A DNA stretch of 64,000 nt from Nansenia antarctica (Eukaryota > Chordata > Actinopteri > Argentiniformes > Microstomatidae): the NCBI GenBank assembly GCA_963989245.1, contig OZ022352.1, positions 932,001-996,000 of the forward strand. The letters run 5' to 3'. The translations under genes were made by a program, and so were the position numbers. Of this stretch, positions 43,229 through 55,085 are shown in pieces; the first letter of the stretch is position 1; every line of letters begins with the position of its first letter. The notes beneath the pieces are model-generated. The model ran no database searches. It was not told the origin of the DNA and worked only from the letters and a program-made list of their open reading frames with translations.

Positions 43229-46200
43229 GGGTCATTGACGGATAAGACTTTTGAATGGGCCAATTTTAAAATACTAACAATAACAATATATTTGGCCATT
43301 ATTCAAACATTTGGAATGTAGTGTACACATGCATTTATGCAAAAACCCCAAATTAAGAGATTTTAGTGTTTTTAAAGTTGAATTAATAGGACACGCCCTT
43401 TAAAAAAGTCATTTGGGGCGACCGTAATTTATCTAAAAATTAATATATTTCCTTAACATTACTAATATTTTAACAAGTATCAGTAATTAAATAAACTGTT
43501 TAAGAAAGACAGGCTTGTGTGCCCTTTCATTTTTTGTAAACCATGACTTCACAAGTGTATTCTATAATGGCAGTGTCGCCCTCGTAATGCAGTTACAATA
43601 CCCATTTTTGTTCTAAAACCCATAAAACTGATTTAAAATGTGTACAGATAATATCCACTTAAGCATAGTATACAATTGATTAATATTTGAGCCAAAACTG
43701 ATGGATATTCTATTTTGAATTTAGTACAGTAATTGCCAATAGTTGGTTACCCCACATGACAGATGGTCGCCCCAAATGATGAGAAAACCGCAGGTAGTTA
43801 AAAGTCTATTTAAAATGTACACAATACAGTTCAGACTAAAGAAAACAGAACAACGTTTTTATTACAATCTTTTCAAGTGGTCAAGTAAAAAATATTCTTA
43901 AATTCATTCAAATATCACAGAACTAAAAAAATGTAAAACGTAAAACGCGTAGGTTACAAGTTTCGTCAGGAACATTCAAATATCACAAATGTTAAAAACA
44001 TTAAACATTTAAAAAGTTAAAGTGCAATGCACATTATATGCTTCAGGAACTTCTTCAAGAACAAATATTTCACAAATGTACATTTTCACGTCCTTGTCAT
44101 CTCATCTTTGGTTTTGTCAATCTATGAGTGAGAGAAGGAGGGTTAAGTAGCATCACTTTTGTGGACCCTGGTAGTCACATTGCACAGGGATTAACAATTT
44201 CAGTCAATAAAAAGTAAACAGTTGTATATATGGAATACAAACTAAACACGAACACAGTTCTATAGAGTCAATAAACAATAAACACCAACCTAGTTGCATG
44301 GATGAAATCAACACTAAACACCTACAACACAGCTGTATCAGTTCCCTGTATATGACTTACAACACAGGCTGGTTGGAGCAGTGGATCATTTGTTACATTA
44401 AAACGATGTTTAGGAACATCAGCATGTAACAAACTAGGCTATTTCCATTTCATTGTTACTGTAATTTCATTGTCTTTGCTATTTCATTCTATTAATCTAT
44501 TCATGCTATTTCATTCTCATTTGTCACTTGTTATTTCAGTTCCATTTTCTTTTCGTTCCTTTTCTTCCCCATTTTATTGCCATTTCATTTTCCTTACTCA
44601 TTGCATTGTGACCAATGACCATCTAATCATTGTGACCAGACTCATGGTAAACACCAGGCATTTCTTTAACACCAGGCATTTCGGAACTTTACCCAGTCTT
44701 GGCAAGTCAGCTTCGAGAAGCGTGAGGTTGCTGGCTCAGGCTCTGAGATGACAGCGTGAACATCTTTCCTGAAGTAGAAAATTACATCTGGAGTTTGTGG
44801 CCACATGAACAGGTTCTTGTCACCAGACTGCTGCATGCAGCTGACCTGCACTTCCTCTAATACAACCGTGAGGACCTGGCCTACATATGGAAACTCATCG
44901 TAGGTTACAATTACACACTTGCCACACAGATCTAGAACACCTTCTTGTTCCCTGGGTGGCTCAGGAGGAGAGCTTGGGGGATTCTCAGTGTGGCGCACAG
45001 TGTTTCTCAGGTCTACTGTTACTGGCTTGTAACAAGGGCATGGACTCATCTCTAAGCGCTTGCAGAAGCATGACACCTCCCTGTGAGTGATCTGTGCAGG
45101 CTGTGAAGACAAAACCTGGTGTATCTTAAAGGTGCCCTTCACAGCCTCCAAGCCGCCAGGAATCAGCTCGTCGCATTTTTCGATGCTCTCTCTGCTTACC
45201 CAATAGTGAGTGATACTTGAGCCTAGTCTTTTGTTCAGCATCTCGTACAGATCCTGTGGTGTCTGAAGCTCACCTCCTCTGTGAACGTAGAGATCCGCTT
45301 GTCTCTTTATTGGGGGCCCCTTTTCCATGGGATTTTTCGGAGTAATTCCAGGTCACATTTGTGAATCTGGAAAGGAAAGGCACAGTACTGAGGAGGTAAA
45401 AGTTGTTTTTGTTCCGGTACTGTGTAACCGGCCCATCACTCAGAATGTGGAGAGTTGTGATCTCTGGGAACGTTTCCTGAAGCTCTCTCAAGATGGGGTT
45501 TAGATGCGCCCACACTGCCCGTTCGTCGTGGCGGAGGCTGTCAGACAGTGTCGCATAGGTTTTTGTTCCATGGACAGTGTACAGGACTGCTGTGTGGATA
45601 ATAGCCTGCTGTCTACTGCCTCCAAAGTGAAATGCCTGGATCTCTGTGCTCAGCTTGCAGGCATAGTTCTCAGAGAAGTCGATGTGCAGAACAGCTTTGC
45701 ACTCTGTGAGGTTTTGTTTGAGGAGGCGGAACTGCTCTGCCTGGTGCAGCCAGTTGAACTGGTGTATTGCCAAGGCTTCTAGCTTCTGAGAGAAAAGCTC
45801 TATCAAATCCTTGATGGTTCCGGTCTGGGTCTGTTTGACCACGTTAGCAAACGATTTCTCTCCATTTGTGGAGGTGACCCTCTTCCACTGCTCCCAGGTG
45901 ACTTCTGTGCTGCTCTCTGTCTCAGGGAACTGGACTTCCTCAAAGCAGCACTTGACACAAACGCGATCCATACAGTCTTTATTTTTTGGGTTACACACTA
46001 TCATGCCCAGCAGCTCAGAGATGCTCTTTGTTTTCAACAGCCCTCTGCTGTAAAGCTTATTGGCCAGCAGGTGCACATTTTCATGATCCATGCATGCACA
46101 TGTGTCCCGATCCCTGGTCTTTGGCTCAGTGACATAGAAGGGGCGTCTTCTGGCAAACTGCCTGTAAGATAGGCGGAGACTCTTCTTCATCTCACTGTTG

Positions 46201-47275
46201 TACAGTGCATGGAGCTCTGTGAGCGGCTTCGTAAGAACTCTTCGTTGTTTTTTTACTTTGTTTTTGTGATGGTGTCTTTCTTTCCCGGTAAAAGCCGACT
46301 GTTCTCGTGTCTAGTCAAAAGTGTTACTTTTTTTTTTTCATGGTGAGGGTGACATTTACATGGAATTGCCCTATACAAAGAGTTATGCTAAAACAAATAA
46401 CTTTTGTTATAGTATATAACATATATGTATATAAATCATGAATACAATATAAATATACAGAAACTAAAATACAGGACATATATCTATCATGTAAAACACT
46501 CAGCAGTGGTCGCCCAACATGACACTCGGTCGCCCTAGATGATGTTTTCAAGTTCAGTCAAATATTACAGGCTAACAGTTAGCAACAGAAACCAAACTAG
46601 CTACTTCTTACCACATGTCACTATAACATTTATCATCAAAATATAGATTTGCAGATAAAACTTATTATTCACAGTTTTGTGGGGGTCGTCCCACATGATA
46701 TCCAAAAGTGGCAAGTACATGACAGCAGTTAAAAAAGAGATTTATTTGCAAATATGAGAGAGACTTACTAACATGCCAGTTGTTTCTCTGGGTCCCTCAC
46801 ATGTGACTGGCGGATGCAACATCTGTCCTTGAGGTGGTTTCAAAATAAAAGTCCCACAATTGTGTTTTCTTGATGGTCGCCCGAGATGATATTTCATAAA
46901 ATTAACATATTCGGACAACATTCGTTTGTATTTTATGATGGAAATATAAGTGCAAATGCTTAATAATTTTGTCAATTAATGTAAAACATGTTTGAAATTA
47001 TGCCAAATAGAGCAAGGGATATATTTAAATCGATTTAAAGTGATTTTAAACCGGTTGTCTAAATAGAAGTCAAGGCTGGACGGTCGCCCCACATGATGTT
47101 TTGACACTTCAGATAGCAAAAAAATGACCAATAACTAAAATGTTTGGAGAAGTTAGAGTGGTTATGTATATGGGGAAGGTATTAGACATACATGTTATCT
47201 TTTTATGTATTTGTATGTTTTTTTAAGGTAAAAAATTCAGTTGGACAGAAAAAGTAGGCGTCACGTCATTGACCC
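43229..47275 (-). mobile_element. Candidate DNA transposon of unassigned superfamily
   Basis: Proposed ends are GGGTCATTGACG (43229-43240) and, inverted, GGGTCAATGACG (47264-47275), 11 of 12 matching, each flanked by AGAT (43225-43228, 47276-47279) as a possible 4-base target duplication. The interior encodes the DDE-like protein at 44666-46310. Copies of GGTCGCCC(C/A)-ACATGAT lie only in the two non-coding flanks: 43411 (inverted), 43745, 43765, 46508, 46528, 46684, 46875 and 47082. Subterminal repeats around a transposase-like gene are typical of transposase binding sites. The edges are the best I can find by eye and could be off. Confidence 0.5.
44666..46310 (-). pseudogene. DDE-like transposase-type protein, frameshifted
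   Basis: The first frame is open from an acceptor-like CTAG (46311-46312) to about 45310; the ATG at 46190 is internal. It shows RDRDTCACMDHENVHLLANK, then CVKCCFEEV, then HIDFSENYACKLSTEIQ, HTAVLYTVHG, SDGPVTQYRNKNNFYLL and TWNYSEKSHGKG. The Asp of HIDFSENY, the Asp of SDGP and the Glu of YSEKSHGKG are candidate D-D-E residues. The frame then shifts near 45308-45320 with loss of a few codons and continues as IKRQADLYVHRGGELQ to a stop at 44666. The C-terminal part has VIVTYDEFPYVGQVL and a WPQTPDVIFY segment. I recall similar multi-copy uncharacterised proteins in fish and invertebrates, but cannot name the superfamily. The first exon is not identified. Confidence 0.7.
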
Positions 47276-47720
47276 AGATATAGAGACCATCATGCAGGTG
47301 GATGTGCATTCATGTAATGATCAGAATCTCTAAAATTATCTAGAAAAATGAAACATGTTAGAGCATAGCTAGAAGGAGGATGGTAATATCCATATCTGAT
47401 GACATCACAAGGAGTCTCAACTGAGGCCTTTATTACAATAACACAAAGTCATCATGAATAACAACTTACACTCAGAATGTACCCAGAACACTGGTAAACT
47501 TCCAACACCCAGTTCATATATCATTTCTTTTTATACAATCAGCCTAGAAAGAGAGAGAGGTCTGTATTTTGAAGGATCACTTCAGAAGTGTGATGAATAT
47601 AAAACATTAATTTCTCCATGCTCTATGTATTCATTTATTTACGAAAGTTGCGTTTTATTTTGTATTCTGCTGAACGGAGAAATTGTGATAAATAACATGA
47701 CCGAATCACTATCTAAGATT

Positions 47721-47943
47721 GCTCCATTATATACACACGTAAAGGCTGACCAGCCACCTGTCTATCACACACCTCTGCTCCATTATATACACACGTAAAG
47801 GCTGACCAGCCACCTGTCTATCACACACCTCTGCTCCATTATATACACACGTAAAGGCTGACCAGCCACCTGTCTATCACACACCTCTGCTCCATTATAT
47901 ACACACGTAAAGGCTGACCAGCCACCTGTCTATCACACATCAT
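47721..47943. repeat. 56-base minisatellite, 4 copies (P2)
   Basis: Units start at 47721, 47777, 47833 and 47889; one fewer than in P1. Confidence 0.93.
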
Positions 47944-48256
47944 AACATCATTGACAAGGCTCCATCGCGGCTAACAGTTACATGGCTCCTTCGCCCATAA
48001 GGGGCTGGTTACTATGACAACCAGTTACCCGATCTGCCTCTGAGGCTCTCTCTGGCTGGTCAGCAGGGCCGAACCTCATCTCTAAACAGTTGGCTGCATT
48101 CCAGCTCAGGTTGCAGGCTTCCCTGGCAGATACACACTAAAGAAAAATGGTCTATGGCCCAGAATCATGTTGTTTAGTTCCAACGGCATCCTAAAGTTTT
48201 AATGAGAGAAATGTTTTACTCAGAAATACATCTCAACAACTAGGCCTATCACAATG

Positions 48257-48517
48257 CAGTGTTTCCGCTAGGTTTGCTGCCTTGGGGGGGTGGCATGGAC
48301 CGTGGCATGGACACCCCCCCCCCCCCAGGGGGTAAGACCCTGCGACATACCAGCGTCATGTCCAGGGGTGTACTAACTTGTACATTAAGCCGCCTCACGC
48401 TACTGAAACAGGAGATAGGCTCCTGCCCTATGGGCCATTAGGCTGGAGAACCATCGGTTCTTAAGGCTACTTACTTATGTGGTCTTGACTACCTGTCCAC
48501 TTTCTCACCTGGTTCTT

Positions 48518-48553
<36 letters not shown>

Positions 48554-49455
48554 GCACCACCCTGCTCTCTCTCCTTCTCTCCCTCTCTATCCTCCTCTCT
48601 CTCTTTTGCTGTCAACCAAAAGGCAAACATAACAACCAGAGTATTTATAATCTAATAAGAGGTATAAATTGATCGATATCAATTTATAACATAATTATAA
48701 TTGAATATTGGATTGCTGTGGGCAATGCAGTCAGATAATGTCATTTTGACATTGATCGTATGTCCAACTATAAAAAACAGACATTTCCAATGCTTCAATC
48801 CACTGTCCATGTACTGTATGCCATTATGGTATTACCATAAAGCCCAATTCTAGCAGAATAAGAAAGATAGTATATCTACTTTAAGTAAAATAATAAAGTG
48901 CCCCCAGTTAGCTCTTTAGCTGGCATGTGTGCAGCAGACTAGCTCATCTAATCACCTCTGAACTAGCTAGTTAGCTTGCTAGTTCTTTGACACTATTTAC
49001 ATACCATGGAACTATAATCAGACACTTTCTAGTCGTAATAATAACGACCAATTTGAACCAACTTGCTCTGTTAGAACACTCGGCAATTATATTTGCTAAC
49101 GTTTCAACTTGCTTACTTTCATCTGCAGACATCTCACCCTGCAAAAACTCTCTCGCGTCGCGCGCACACATTCGCGCACAATCTTATACGCGAGTGTGCG
49201 AGTGTGTCCAGCGCGAAGCGAAGTGTGGAGAGATAGGTTTGGCTATGCGAGACTACTGGCGGACTAACGTTACCAACGAGCCCATGGGCTTGCCACTCGC
49301 TAGATTCGGGTTGGGTGCATTTTTTAAAAAGCGGATATTTTAGCCGACTTGTCAGATGTTTGGTGTCTACGTCTGTAATAGTTCCTCTTTCTTGGGGGGG
49401 CGGGGGGTTCCGTTGGGCGGCCCGCCCCCCCAAGGCAATGGTAGGGGAAACACTG
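48257..49455. mobile_element. hAT-like element with CAGTGTTTCC ends (P2)
   Basis: Counterpart of 18082-19314, with a shorter CT repeat (48516-48550) and one substitution in the left end (CAGTGTTTCCGCTA). Confidence 0.7.
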
Positions 49456-49633
49456 CTATGCATGTAAGCCAAACACACGTCCTGCCTGGTAGGCCTCTGA
49501 GGCACAGTGCAGTATAGAACATTGAGCCCTGTATGTTTAGTACTGTCCATCTAGTACTTTTTTGAGGTATCACAGAGTTTGCTATGCACTGACATCCATA
49601 CGACAGGTGGTGCCTGCTATGCACTGACATCCA

Positions 49634-50021
49634 GAGCCCTAAGGTCAGCTGACCAGCTGCTGCTGGAGGTCCCCAGGACCAGAATAAAAAACCAGAGGGG
49701 AGAGAGCCTTCGCAAAGGCAGCCCCTAGGCTCTGGAATAGCCTCCCCCTCCACGTCAGATCTGCCCAACATTTAAAACATTAGCTAAGACATACCTCTTC
49801 TCCCTGGCCTTTGACCTGAGTTGAGCCTGCCTCCCGACAACCAACTGCACTTTTCTGCACTTTTATTTCTGCACCTGATGTATTCTGTATTGCCCTTTTT
49901 TTGTTTTAGTGTATTTGTTTTATTTGTTGTTTTCTTTACTAGGGTTTTATCTGTTAAGCACTTTGGGCGGCTGTTTTGGCGTTGTAAATGTGCTATATAA
50001 ATAAAAATGACTTGACTTGAC
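49634..50021 (+). mobile_element. LINE 3' remnant with TTGAC tail (P2)
   Basis: Counterpart of 19493-19848 without the 35-base deletion; it retains CTAAGACATACCTCTTCTCC (rest of the RT C-terminus, KTYLFSLAFDLS). Confidence 0.8.
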
Positions 50022-50477
50022 ACACATACGACAGGTGGTGCCTGCTATGCACTGACACACATACAACAGTTGGTGTAAATTCGACATGCTTTATAATAAG
50101 AACTAGCTTTTGCATGTAACTGTATAGAACAATAGTAAGTATGAATGTACCATGAAGTATGATGAATACATTAAGACGTCACACTATGAGATCATTCTTA
50201 AGGAAACCTATAAAGGCATGTGTCTCAGCTCAGACAAGTAGGATTTGGAACCATTCGGCATTCTCTCTGCAGGAGAAGATGTTCCTTGTATCAATAAAGA
50301 AATTGTTCAATTAACATCGGACCATGATGAAGTGTTTCTTCACCCTTCATAATTAGGATGATAATAATAGACTTCACTATCCTCCTCTTGCTGTATTTGT
50401 ACAGCAGTCTGTTGTATCTAACCCTAACGCTGTATGTCAATCTGTTGTATCTAACCCTAACGCTGTAAAGCACTTTG

Positions 50478-51418
50478 AATTGCCCATTGCCCAGCTCATG
50501 CAAAACGCCTCTGCTGGGGTCCTAACAAAAACACAAGTTTGAACACATTACACCAATCCTGAGATCTCTACATTGCTACCTGTCTCTCAGAGAATTTAAT
50601 TCAAAGTACTCCTTACTTATCTAATTGCATACAAATCACCAAACGGTCTTGGACCAAAATACACATCAGATCTCCTCCCACCCTATATTCCAGCAAGGTC
50701 CCATGGCCTGTTCAACATTTACACAGCTCCACTTCTTTTGTCAACATGGAGCCTTTTACAGTATAAAACTCCAGCAGATCAGTATAACAAACTAAATAAT
50801 AACTTGGCTTCACATACCTATGTCACTAGACGAGTAACAGAAGGAAGGTTTTCACTCCCTAAAGCTAATACACATTTTCTTAGACGCACAGTGGGATACA
50901 GAGCCATGAAGTCATGGAACCTACTACCAACAGAAATTATAAACGTGACAAGTAAACGTATGTTCAAAAAGCAGATAAGGAAACACCTGGGTACAGCAAA
51001 CTTGTGACACTAGATGGAAATGTGTAGTCCTCTCTAACATGGTTGTAATTTGTTCTATTTTTATGTAACTAGAGATTTAAGTGTTTTATATTAGGCTATG
51101 CCAAATGTAAAATTGTATAATGTATGATATATTTTAATGTTTGATATTTGTAATTTAAAGTATGTTTTATATGTTAAATGTTACTTGTAATGTATGTTTT
51201 AAATGTGGACTCCAATTAGATATATAAGTGTTTTATATTATGCCAAATGTAAAATTGTATGATGTATGATATATTTTAATGTTTTATATGTGTAATGTAA
51301 GTATGTTTTACATGTTAAATGTTATTTGTAATGTATGTTTTAAATGTGAACCCCACTAAAAGTAGCTCATGCCTATGGGCATAGCTAATGGGGATCCTTC
51401 CAATAAATAAACTAAATA
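50478..51418 (+). mobile_element. LINE 3' remnant 2 (P2)
   Basis: Counterpart of 20300-21240, with the same RT C-terminal frame ending at 51007 and the same near-duplicated AT-rich 3' UTR. Confidence 0.8.
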
Positions 51419-52045
51419 AACAAGATGCTTATGCAATTGAGCGTGTACGAATCCCAGTTCTTTGTCTCTGAAAACTATACATATTCATGTGTGTGAACTT
51501 GTATGCGAGTCTGTCATCTGTATCTTCAAGACCTTCACTTTTTTATAAAATATGAATATAAACAATATGATATGATGACAAATGATATCGTCAATTAATT
51601 AAGAATGAGATTTCTGAAACACTTCCGACGTAACTTAGAGCCTCATGGACATTTCAGGTGAATGAACCAGCTGCATTACAGAGACGCTCATGTTTCCTTA
51701 CCTGCGCTCATGTAACATTCACCGACCTCCACGTTTATAAAGTTGTTATGATCGACCTGCTCAACTTCCTCACGACCAGGGAGAATTGTAGCAGATTGAA
51801 GGTGTAATGTCTGCCCTCCGACACAGGAGCTATAAACTTAATAATCACTCGTGAGGTCTTCGCTTCAGCACTCTGTTCGTTTCCAACGTCTGAGTTGTCC
51901 CTCTCGTTCCTTCGTGTCGCGGGAATAGACTACTCGTCTGTCCGAGGACAGATTGATGACCTAAGTGGGTCATAAACCTCCTGGAGCTCAGGGTTTCTCT
52001 GGGGCTCTTGGTAGCAACAGATGGTAGTATTGATGTGCTCTAGAG

Positions 52046-52766
52046 CAGTGGTCTTCAACTGGGGGTCCGCAGAGGTACTGCAGGGGGTCCGCCAATTTCT
52101 GTCATAATAATTGACAACTTTCACCAAAATAATCAGTGAGAATTAAACAAATATAACAAAAATGATATTGAGTAAGGTACAAGCATTAATAGGCTACTTT
52201 TGACAAAAACAATTTACAAAATAAATGGTGCCCATGATTCTAGAGTCTAACATAACGTCAGCTGGAGAAAAAAAACACACCTGTCTAGCAAGCTAGGTGT
52301 TGGCTAAAACGCTGCAGTTCGGTCTTCATTGCGAAATTAACGTTAATTAATAACTAGCATAACGTTACTAATTTAGTTACTAGTTTGATAATAACAAACC
52401 CGCCTCTTTGCTTCTCTATGCGCCGCTATAGGAGAGGAACACAACGCGCTCCTTTACCATTCCGAGGTCAGATGGCTTTCCCGTGGATCAGTATTGGTGT
52501 GCGTCTTTGAATTACGCACAGCTATCCTCGAGATTCTGGTTGGCCAAAACCGCGCGGAGCTGGCTGCGCATTTCAATGCGCCCTCGCTTGATGTGAAATG
52601 CACAATTGTTGATCACTTGGAGGCACTCGAAAGTCAATTTGAGAAGTACTTTTCTGAGACTGAGTCTTGGGGGAAGCACAAGACATGGATACGGTTATCA
52701 TTCAAAGACAATGCATCCGACGGCTCAAACCTGACAGCCGCTGAGGAAGATCAGCTGATCGATTGA
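52046..52766 (+). mobile_element. Truncated hAT with transposase fragment
   Basis: It begins CAGTGGTCTTCAACTGGGGG, a hAT terminus, inserted in the P2 sequence CTCTAGAG (P1 reads on with TGCATAAG). The plus-strand frame ending at 52766 includes LDVKCTIVDHLEALESQFEK and LTAAEEDQLID, like the C-terminal half of hAT transposases related to ZBED5/SCAND3-type proteins. The right part is missing, replaced at 52767 by the tail of a LINE. Confidence 0.7.
52494..52766 (+). pseudogene. hAT transposase fragment (ZBED5/SCAND3-like)
   Basis: About 90 codons remain, with FELRTAILEILVGQNRAELA, HLEALESQFEKYFSETESW and LTAAEEDQLID. In the intact family this lies between the catalytic core and the dimerisation region. 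The frame starts at a non-native codon and is cut by the LINE tail (GATTGATTGATTG). It is non-functional. Confidence 0.6.
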
Positions 52767-54507
52767 TTGATTGATTGAAAACCTTTATTGTCCCCAATGG
52801 GGAAATTTTGTTGTCAAACAGCTCAGTTAGGGCAGAAAACATTCAGTACAGAAAACAGAAAAACATTCAATAAAATACATAAAACAGTGCAGGCTCAATA
52901 AGTAAAAAGTTCCAAAAGTTCCATCTCCAGGTCTCCCCCACCCTGCAGGGCCTGGTTGTAGAGTCGGAGTGCAGCTGGAATAAAGGACTGTCCAAATCTT
53001 TTTGTACTTTGACGGGGGAGAACAAATCTGTGGCTGAACTTGCTCCTCATCCCTGCCAGCTCGCAGTACATCGGGTGGGAGCGATTGGCCAGCATGGCCG
53101 CCAGTTTTTTCCCCATCCTCTGTTCTGCCACCACCTCTAGGCTGTCCAGCCCGGTCCCCACCACAGAGCTGGCCTTCTTCACCAGTTTGTTTAGCTTCGC
53201 AGCATCCCTGGCACAGATGTTTCCACCCCAGCAGGCCACGGCGAAGAACAGAACGCTGGCAACCACCGACTGATAAAACATTTGCAGCAGCTTGTTGCAG
53301 ACACCGAAAGACCTCAGCCTTCTCAGGAAAAACAGTCTGCTCTGCCCTTTCCTGAGAAGAGCCTCGGTGTTGTCAGTCCAGTCCAGTTTGCTATTAATTT
53401 GTACTCCCAGGTACCTGTAGGAGTCCACCCTCTCGACTTCCACCCCCTTGATGATGATGGGGGCTGGGGTCCTTCTCTTCCTCCTAAAATCCACCACCAA
53501 CTCCTTTGTTTTGCTGGTGTTAAGCAAAAGGTAGTTGGTGTCGCACCACTGCACGAAGCTCTCCACCAGGGCCCTGTACTCCTCATCCCTGTCGTCTGTG
53601 ATGTAACCGACGATAGAGGAGTCATCCGAAAACTTCTGCAGGTGGCACTGGTCGGAGCTAAACTGGAAGTCGGAGGTATAGAGGGTGAAGAGAAAGGGTG
53701 ACAGAACAGTTCCCTGGGGGGCACCGGTGTTGCACACCACCACCTCAGACTGACAGCCCTGCAGTCTCACATACTGACGCCTGTCTGTGAGGTAGTTGTG
53801 GATCCAAGCCGTCAGGGAGTCCTCCACACACATCACTGCTAGTTTGTCAGCCAGCAGTGATGGCTTGATAGTGTTAAATGCACTGGAGAAGTCGAAGAAC
53901 ATGGTCCTCACCATGCTCTGTGGCCTCTCCAGGTGTGTGTAGGCCCTGTGCAGCATGTAAATGATGGCGTCCTCCACCCCCATGCTCTCCTGGTATGCAA
54001 ACTGCCGGGGGTCCAGGAAGTCCTTCACCTGGGGCTTAAGGTGTTGCAGCACTAGCCTCTCCAGGATCTTCATGACCTGTGGTGTCAGGGCGACAGGTCT
54101 GTAGTCGTTTGGGGTGCTGGGCCGTCCCTTCTTTGGCACTGGGACGATACAAGAGGTCTTCCAGAGCTGTGGCACCCTCCTCAGTCTTAGAGATAGACTG
54201 AAGAGATGTTGGAATGTGTCCGCCAGCTCTCCAGCACACACCTTCAGAACCCTGGGGTTGATGTTGTCTGGACCTCTGGACTTGTTCACATTCACCCTGG
54301 AAAGCTGCCTTCTCACCTGCTCAGATGTTATAAAGCTGTGAGTACCGGTGTCTCCAGGTGGGAAGCATGCTCCCTGGCTCCTGGTGTTGGTAAGGGGAGG
54401 CAGTTGCTGCTGGGGTGCTGCTGGGGTGTCAGGGGGAGTGGGGGCTACTGTTGCCAGGGGTGCGGTACATTGGAGAGGGGAAGAGAGGGTCGGGGGCTGT
54501 GGGGGTC
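52767..54507 (-). mobile_element. LINE (second family), 5'-truncated, 3' part of a chimera
   Basis: The 3' tail is (CAAT)n at about 52767-52780 (GATTGATTGATTG on the plus strand) preceded by GGGGACAATAAAGG. The 5' edge at about 54507 is fused in frame to a fragment of the other LINE family (54508-55083). Confidence 0.8.
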
Positions 54508-54565
54508 GGCCGCTGTTGTGCCTTCTTGATGGTGGCTGCTGTGTTGTTCTTCCAGGACAGGTCAT
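52895..54565 (-). pseudogene. Reverse transcriptase of the second LINE, uninterrupted but truncated
   Basis: The 556-codon frame starts in the neighbouring LINE fragment. After a Pro-rich stretch come VNVNKSRGPDNINPRVLK, DYRPVALTPQVMKILERLV, MFFDFSSAFNTIKP, TGAPQGTVLSPFLFTLYTSD, FSDDSSIVGY in the catalytic position (the usual YADD reads FSDD), LLLNTSKTKELVVDFRR and SVVASVLFFAVACWGG. No stop interrupts it to the end at 52895, so the insertion is recent. The endonuclease is missing. It is Rex1/CR1/L2-like by motif style. Confidence 0.85.
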
Positions 54566-55083
54566 CCTGTATGTGCACCCCCAGGAATCGGAGGGCTGAG
54601 ACTCTCTCCACGCTCTCTCCGTCGATGAGCAGGGGCTGGACCTCAGACGTTTTCCTCCTGAAGTCCACGATGATTTCCTGGGTCTTTGACTTGTTCAGCA
54701 GCAGGTTGTTAACCTTGCACAGCTTGCTCAGCTGCTCTACCTCATCCCTGTACGCCGCCTCGTCCCCCCCCGAGATGCAGCCCACCATGGTGGTGTCGTC
54801 TGCAAACTTTACGATGGAGTTGCTGGGGTGGACGGGGTGAAGTCGTAGGTGTAGAGGTTGTAGAGGATGGGGCTTAGCACGCAGCCCTGGGGGGACCCAG
54901 TGCTGAGTCTGAGGGCTGTGGAGGTGTGGGAGCCCACCCGCACCCTCTGGGGGCGGTCGGACAGGAAGTCCTTGATCCATGCACATATAGAGTGTGATAG
55001 TCCCAGGTCTAGTAGTTTGGTCACTAGCCTGTCTGGAAGGATGGTGTTGAAGGCAGAGCTGAAGTCCACAAAGAGCAGTCTCT
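54508..55083 (-). mobile_element. RT fragment of the first LINE family
   Basis: It covers VDFSSAFNTILPDRL through GSPQGCVLSP, FADDTTMVGC and IKKAQQR, closely matching 8455-9020. Both ends are cut: at 55083 against P3 and at 54508 against the second LINE. The RT frame changes just before FADD, at the same place as in the 6438 copy. Confidence 0.85.
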
Positions 55084-55085
55084 TT

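Larger units (their letters stand above)
47318..52045. repeat. P module, copy 2
   Basis: Paralog of P1 with the same internal order: 3'-like block, four 56-base units (47721-47943), hAT-like element (48257-49455), two LINE remnants and the donor-like block (exon edge 51702). It carries private differences such as GACACAGGAGCTATAAAC at about 51820. It ends at 52045 where a hAT begins within CTCTAGAG. Confidence 0.85.
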
